Below, piece after piece: positions 58,395-64,000 of a stretch of DNA of 64,000 nucleotides. Made by a program: the position numbers and the translations under genes. The stretch covers positions 124,001-188,000 of the forward strand of contig NW_026944392.1 in NCBI RefSeq assembly GCF_033439725.1. Reading direction: 5' to 3'. This DNA comes from Neurospora tetraspora (taxonomy: Eukaryota > Ascomycota > Sordariomycetes > Sordariales > Sordariaceae). The notes under the pieces are model-generated. The model worked only from the letters and a program-made list of their open reading frames with translations. It was not told the origin of the DNA and ran no database searches. Position 1 is the first letter of the stretch, and each line of letters opens with the position of its first letter.

Positions 58395-59952
58395 TTAGCT
58401 CTGCTGAATGATCTTCTCCATCTCTTCGGGGTCTTTGGGTGCTGTCGTGAGGTTGTAGGTTCCGTCCTTGGTGATGACCAGGTTGTCTTCGATTCTGCGC
58501 AACAACGACAAGTTAGCATTCGCCCCTTCCCATACACACAAAGTTTCGGGGGAAAACATACCTGACACCACCAACATCCCAGTACTTGTCCAGCACATCG
58601 GCATTGATATACTTGCTGTGCTTGGGATCCTTCAAGAACGGCTCAATGATAAAGTTGCAGAAGTAAATACCCGGCTCGACGGTGATGACGCTGCCCGCAG
58701 GAAGGCGGCCTCGGACGCGGAGGTAGCGGAACATGGAGTCCTTGTCGGCGTAGTTGGGGTTACCGCCGGTATCGTGCGTGTCCATGCCCAAGTAGTGACC
58801 AAGACCGTGAGGGAAGAAAGCAACGCTCGTCCTGCTCTCGAGAATCTCGTCCTTGTCGCCCTGGAGAATGCCGATCTGGGTCAGGCCGTCGATGGCAATC
58901 TTGTGCGCGAGGAGGTGGACGTCATCCCAAAGGACGCCCTCCTTCAGCGCCGCGATGCAGTCGTTTTGCATCTTGAGCACAATATCGTAAATCTCCCTGC
59001 TCTCCTTGGTGAACTTGCCATTGATGGGGAAAGTGCGGGTGATATCCGAAGCATAGCAATCCACCTCGCCACCCGCATCCAGCAGAAGGTTCAGCTTGCC
59101 AGCCATGTCGGCGTTGTTGGGGACGTAGTGCAGAGTAGCAGCCGCGCGACCGCTGGCCACGATACTGTGGTAGGCCTGGTTGCCGGCGCCCTTGGCGATG
59201 CAGTGTCCGAGGAAGACGGCTTCCAACTCGCGCTCGTTCTGAACGTGCTTGACTTTTTGCATGACGGCCTTGTGTCCCTCGGAGCTGATCTCGTTCGCCT
59301 TGGCCATGATGGCCAGCTCGTACTCGTCCTTGACAACGCGGGTGACTTCGATGGCTTCTTTGAGGATGGAGAAGTTCTTGTTGTCGAACTCGAGGAAGGT
59401 GACCTTGTCGGAGACCTGGTTGGGGATGGCGAAGACGGAGGAGCCCTTGGGCTTGCTGCTACCGACTTGGGCGAGGGTGGCGTTGACATCGCTGGTGTAC
59501 TTGACCTCGTCGACGTCCCAACGCTGCTTGGCCTCGTCGACGGAGACGGGCAGGCCGGACCAGATGACCGAGTCGGGGTCGATGGGCGGGATGAAGAGCG
59601 TGGACTTGTCGGCGTCCATGTCGTACATGTAGTGGCAGTCGGCGAGCGGGCAGCCGGTCAGGTGGTAGAAGTAGCGGCGCTGGCGGAAGGGCTCGGCCTC
59701 GTCGTTGTCCTCGAGCAGCTTGGTGGCGCGGCCTTCGAGGTAGAGGACGCCGGATGCGCCGGGCACCTTGTCGCGGATGTAGTCGGCCACGCGCTGAGCA
59801 TGTCGTTTGGCCGGGTACTTGCCCTTGAGGGTGGTTTCAAAGTCCATTCTCGTGGCGGTGGTCATGGTTCGATACTGGGTTGAGGTTCTCGCGATAGTGG
59901 TGATGCGGGGGAAGATGGTGTTGAGGGAACTTGAAGAGAAAAGGTTTCGCAT
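58395..59952 (-). CDS. pepP: Xaa-Pro aminopeptidase (prolidase-like M24B peptidase)
   Basis: Exons 59952-58562 and 58494-58395 (intron donor GTATGT, acceptor GCGCAG) give 496 residues from this start. The aminopeptidase P N-terminal domain ([13 protein letters not shown]...[10 protein letters not shown]) is followed by the pita-bread M24 domain. The dinuclear-metal ligands are visible: Asp in LLDAGGEVD, Asp in SDITRTFP, His in HGLGHYLG, Glu in TVEPGIYF and Glu in VRIEDN. The last is completed only by splicing, which confirms the short second exon. The enzyme removes N-terminal residues that precede proline, typically with Mn2+. Three in-frame ATGs matter. 59952 gives a basic, Ser/Arg-rich, acid-poor leader like a mitochondrial presequence. 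59865 (MTTATRMDF) gives 467 residues, the usual cytosolic length. 59994 adds 14 more residues. Confidence 0.95.
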
Positions 59953-60752
59953 TATTACAGTACTGTATTGAAAGACGCTTGCTTCGGGATTCAAGGTGCT
60001 GCTCTGCCAATGCTCCTTCCCGCTCCCACGCGAAGAGGGCGGGGCAATGACAGCTCCTTGGCGGGGTCGTTATCAGTTCTTATCGCCAAGCTAAACCATG
60101 ATTGGCAACTGTTGCGCTAACCCCACAACTGTCACGGCATGCAGCGGCACGAAACGGATCTCGGCACGTCTCTCCAGCAACGGAATCTGTCATACAAAAC
60201 AAAACACTCGACAACATCACGAACAAAACAAACATTCACAATTTGGGTATCCAACCATTCGTCGCCTCCGGACATTGCGACATCAAGACAAACATGACTC
60301 TCCCAAAAACATCTAACCCTGCTGCCAGAAGACAGTCTTTGTACCCTCCACGCTCACCCGATCCAGCTCAATCATTGTGGCCGTTCCCGAAAGAAATGGT
60401 TGCCTCTTTCCGTTGATAAAGGGGATGTAGGATGTTGGGGGAAGGCAGGACTTTGGGATCTTGAGAAATCTCAGATTTCGGACCCGACCCAGCTCCAAAT
60501 TCAAGGCCATTGTCTCATGGCGCTTACCTCTCGTAAGAACCATGGCTTGTGTGTCTGTTGGCCTGTTGCAAACTGAATCCTGTTTTCACACCTCCATCAC
60601 TAGAACACACAGCCCCTTGTGGGATACGATACAGCATTCTTCAACGCTCGTAAGTGCCAGCACTGCCAATCTCTGCCGATCTACCTTCGGTTTTCTGACT
60701 GCAAGCGTTTGCTCTAGACACCATCTCTACCACAGCAATCAGAACAGCCACG

Positions 60753-61250
60753 ATGTCTGCCTCTGCGCAAGCTTCTTTGGTCAACGCATCTTTTCTGGGT
60801 CCCAGAAACATCATGGTTTCGGGACAGGGGTATTTCATCCAGATGATATACCCGAGTATAACAACCATGGAACAGCGTTTGGCCTTCACTGCTGCCTTTG
60901 CTTTCGACCACCTCGGGCCGGATGTTGACCCTGCTTACAAGGACAGGCAAAGTTATAAGATCGAGATCATCTGGACACTCAAACCCGGTATCAATCAACT
61001 CAATCAACAACTGACAAGCGATGACCGGCGGCATCCCGTTTGGTATTCCGAGACCATGAATAAACGAATCCAAATCCCCGAAAACAAATTTCGCCTGTTG
61101 TTTGCGGAGGGTGAAGCCGTGAAGACCTCGAAGGATTACACCCCAACCCCTGGCTTAACTGGCCAGACTGTTGTCGCGCTTTTTCCATATGGAATCCCCG
61201 CCCCTCGCCTACTGGACACCCTTTCGAACGAGGTCAAGAGAGAATCCTAA
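60753..61250 (+). CDS. Hypothetical protein, 165 residues
   Basis: ATG 60753 in good context (CAGCCACGATGTC), following an A/C-rich leader, opens a single-exon frame of 165 codons with clear coding wobble. There is no signal peptide or TM segment. The C-terminal half has a regular mix of hydrophobic and charged residues (YKIEIIWTLKPGINQL, ENKFRLLFAEGEAV, QTVVALFPYGIPAPRLL). I do not recognise the family. It is transcribed divergently from the aminopeptidase gene, with about 800 bp between the starts. It could be a lineage-restricted Sordariales gene. Additional upstream exons cannot be excluded. Confidence 0.6.
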   Translation: MSASAQASLVNASFLGPRNIMVSGQGYFIQMIYPSITTMEQRLAFTAAFAFDHLGPDVDPAYKDRQSYKIEIIWTLKPGINQLNQQLTSDDRRHPVWYSETMNKRIQIPENKFRLLFAEGEAVKTSKDYTPTPGLTGQTVVALFPYGIPAPRLLDTLSNEVKRES

Positions 61251-62020
61251 AGGGCTAACTACCCGGAATTTCACAGTTGGATCGACGGGAAAACCAACGA
61301 GTGGTCGATAAACACTTGGGCACAGCGATTGAGACAATTCAAGTAACAATCAACAATCAACAATCGATTGTAAGCAAAGCAAAGCAATCGAGCAGTAACC
61401 CCAAGCAAGCCGGCCGGGCCCAGATTGTCGATTGTTTGGCAAAGATTGCGTACCATGGTACATAACATTAGAAGGGGTCGATTTTGGCTGGGAATCTCGG
61501 TCTTGTACATGACAGGGGCCTCGTTCAAACGCTGAGTGAAAACTCTGCTTCCGACGGCCCGCTGAGAAGCCTTGTGATAGCCTCGTTTTTTATTCTGGTT
61601 TGGTTTCCTATGTGTACGCTATGTAATGGTGTCGATATGGCTGATAGAAGTGTGTAAATACTGGTATGCCGAGACCAGAAAAAAGGTATTATCCGCGATT
61701 GCAAATATAATAAAGCAATTCAATCGGGCTGTGAAACAAGGCAATTCTGGCGATTTCTGACAATCATAAGCAATCACGCCAAAATCTCTGATTGAATTGA
61801 ATTCTTTCGATCGCTGCTTGGGCATGGATGGAAACAGATCTCAGGGAGACAGGTAGACTGTGGGCAGGTTCCAATAGTATTGATGGCCCGAGGGCTCCGG
61901 GCCAGTGGATTGGAAGACATAGGAATGATACGAAGCAAATGAAGGGCAGTAGTTTCTTTATGTTGGTGTTGGGTTGAGAGTAGCTGCTATCCTTCTATCT
62001 TTGTCGCTCCTTCGATAGCT
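61251..62020. other. Intergenic, no gene seen
   Basis: Contains short AACAATC repeats near 61345-61372. Nothing else stands out. Confidence 0.45.
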
Positions 62021-62311
62021 ATGATATTCCACACTTTTTGGCCAATGAAGACTTCTCTTTCGTGTACGGAAGGCGGTCCAGTCATCGAGTACCTGGATGT
62101 GGTCGCTACCTCCCTTACCTTAGTTATCTCTACGGGCTCTGGCCAAACTGCATTCGTCCAACGTTGCATTTCTATGACGGGGCTTCGAGTTGAAGCAGAC
62201 AGCTGGACTGGTCTTGCTCCATCGAATTCGGGTTGTTCCCTTCTCGACTTCGCAACAAGAAGGCAGGTGGCTTACATGTCATGCCGCTCTATCCCTCCAT
62301 GGAGGCAGTAA
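62021..62311 (+). CDS. Possible small protein, 96 residues
   Basis: An ATG-started frame with C/T-rich wobble positions, ending directly before the leader of the next gene. It has no recognisable motif, no signal peptide and no TM. It may be a small gene, an upstream frame in the long leader of the gene starting at 62540, or chance. I list it because its codon pattern is better than that of most other short frames here. Confidence 0.25.
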   Translation: MIFHTFWPMKTSLSCTEGGPVIEYLDVVATSLTLVISTGSGQTAFVQRCISMTGLRVEADSWTGLAPSNSGCSLLDFATRRQVAYMSCRSIPPWRQ

Positions 62312-62539
62312 ATGGATAAGAAGAGTGTTTTCACGGTCGGAAGGTGCACCTCACCCGAAGTTTCTACTCCCACTGTCACATTTAAGGTGGTTTTCCCCCA
62401 ACCCAACACACTTCCTCCGTTAATAACAAGGGCACGACATTCTTGCAGCATCGATCACCAATATCAACACATTCAGAATCCTTCCAACAGAACTACATCG
62501 AGTCGTCTTCTTTCACCACGCAGCCACATTACCGTCACA

Positions 62540-63747
62540 ATGCCGTCCAATTACTTCAAGTTCGTCGGCCCCCCTGAGCACGTCACCGAAGAGGCAATCC
62601 TCTGGGAAATCGCCTTCCCTTTTAAGCGCGACGGCCCAGAGGGCAGCGGCCTACCCGAAAAAGACTGGTGGAACCACCTCCACGACTTCCGCATCACGTA
62701 CACTTGGGAACTCAATATCGCTGAAACGAGGAGGCATGCCCACTTCATGACAGTTCTCGAGATAGGCCGTGAATACCAATGGCCCGACCACTTGAAGCGG
62801 CAAAGCTGTACTTTACCCATCCGCGGCCCCGATCGGGACCCCAACGTAATGCCCTGGAGACAGGATTGGTTCGCCTTCCCTCTCGGTTTAACCAACTCTC
62901 GTTTTGACGGGCCTGCTGCCTTCTTGTCCTCCTCTGAGTCAAACGGCGTTTTGCCTATCGACAGGCGTATTCATACAAGGGGCTTGCAACAAGTCCTCGG
63001 CTGCTTTTTGGGTCAAAAGGGCGGCAACCGGCCCAGAAAGTGGGATGATATACCGGAAAACTGCAACAACTGGTGGCGAATATACGCCGATGCCTCAAAT
63101 CTCTTGCTCGGATCTTCCTTCGAAACTTTGAATTCAGAGGAGCCAGACCCTTGTTACCAGTGGGAAGAAGCAGATTACCTGCTCATCCTCCAGAATTGCA
63201 TCAAAGCCCCCAAGATTCCTGACGATATGCCCATAAACTCATGTCATGTGCCTGCCATGTTCGAGCTTTGGATCAAAGTCGAGAACCAAGCTGGAACGAG
63301 GACGTTCTTCAACAAGAAGCTGATGCCCATACCGCGCAGCTATGAATGGGTACATGCACTTGGGTCAGACTCTAATCTCACGTGGACAGATAGGTCACTT
63401 GTGGCCTTTGACGGTGTCAGTGTCCACAAGATTAATCCGACGAATTCCATCCCTGGGGAACGCGAGTTCTTGATTCCGATGACGGGACATGGTGAGTATA
63501 CTCCTTTTTGTATCATCTCTTGTCATCCTGCTCTAGCTATTGCAAGAACGTTTTGCTAACCAGCTTTTGGATGGTTCTAGGGAAAGGGACCTGGACCATG
63601 CTCGCTAAGATCCTCTCAGAAGGTGGTACTATTCGCAGGTTGGCAAGGAAGTTCCGCGGTCTATCACCGGAGGGACAGCAGTGGCTTGTAAAGAGACAAG
63701 AAGAACTGAAGGATTGGTTGTACACTCCGGCGTCACTGGACGACTAG
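62540..63747 (+). CDS. Hypothetical protein, 372 residues
   Basis: Exons 62540-63491 and 63581-63747, with an 89-nt intron (donor GTGAGT, branch GCTAAC, acceptor TTCTAG), join to a protein of 372 residues ending WLYTPASLDD. It is Trp-rich (for example DWWNHLHDFRITYTWEL, MPWRQDWFAFPLGL, NCNNWWRIYADASNLLL). It has no signal peptide, TM segment or catalytic motif I can name. The C-terminal exon is basic and probably helical (GGTIRRLARKFRGLSPEGQQWLVKRQEELKD, broken here only as description of residues about 327-360). I chose ATG 62540 for its strong context (TCACAATGCC) after a typical A/C-rich leader; an in-frame ATG at 62312 would add 76 residues of leader-like composition. Function unknown. 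Confidence 0.8.
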
Positions 63748-64000
63748 GTGATAGTGTCTTTTTCTTTTGTCCATTGGATTGCTTCGCTACCTCTGGGCCG
63801 AAACAACATGGTTGGATCATGAAGGACGTGTCATGGATGTCAAGGAAGCAGCAATTTAGGCAGGGTCCAGGTTGACAGCAACGAGATCAACCGCTTGAGG
63901 GCCAAAAGAGGGAGCATAGAGAGCTTCGACGAATCTTGAGGATAGATTTGTGGGAAATCGTTAGCGTAGCCCCAGACCGGCCTTGTAGCGGAATATCAAG
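63748..64000. other. Right edge, no gene seen
   Basis: This is the probable 3' UTR and downstream flank of the preceding gene. Confidence 0.4.

Noticed and set aside
58468-59883. Plus-strand frame of 471 codons opposite the aminopeptidase gene
   Set aside because: Antisense shadow caused by GC-rich wobble positions; composition (Val/Gly/Asp/Leu-rich) fits an artefact.

Overview
This window looks like nuclear DNA of a filamentous ascomycete, most likely Neurospora or a close Sordariales relative. The evidence is: short GT-AG introns of about 67-230 nt with CTAAC/CTGAC-type branch points; a dispersed single 5S rRNA gene of Neurospora type; a feruloyl esterase that, from memory, closely matches N. 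crassa FaeD; and an AT-rich island (about 23.8-27.4 kb) whose mutation pattern is that of RIP (repeat-induced point mutation). Species level is inference.

Layout. 1-10 kb (plus strand): a one-pass membrane protein with a Gly/Tyr/Gln-rich tail, a four-exon CSC1/OSCA/TMEM63 (DUF221) channel-like protein, then two tandem paralogous genes for small secreted six-cysteine proteins. 10.1 kb: a 5S rRNA gene. 11.8-14.5 kb (minus): a CBM21 glycogen-targeting subunit of protein phosphatase 1. 14.5-23.8 kb: no convincing gene, but G-quadruplex-type tracts, short tandem repeats and one long ATG-less open frame. 23.8-27.4 kb: RIP-mutated relics of a Ty3/Gypsy and a Ty1/Copia retroelement, with two short non-mutated islands between them. 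27.4-47.3 kb: a roughly 20 kb stretch without a convincing gene, holding a 233-bp MITE-like element with 34-bp terminal inverted repeats, a GC-rich inverted-repeat pair and several microsatellites.

47.3-60 kb (all clear genes on minus): feruloyl esterase FaeD, a CBM35-GH26 beta-mannanase, a short-chain dehydrogenase, a broken GH35 beta-galactosidase, an epoxide hydrolase and an Xaa-Pro aminopeptidase with alternative starts. FaeD, GH26 and the GH35 remnant all belong to hemicellulose breakdown, so this looks like a loose plant-cell-wall degradation neighbourhood. 60.7-63.7 kb (plus): two proteins I do not recognise.

Exon borders were worked out by hand from splice consensus and frame continuity. 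Family assignments come from motif recognition, not database searches. I found no CRISPR array, no tRNA and no obvious biosynthetic cluster. The best candidates for something undescribed are the tandem six-cysteine pair, the MITE-like element and the orphan genes at the right end.
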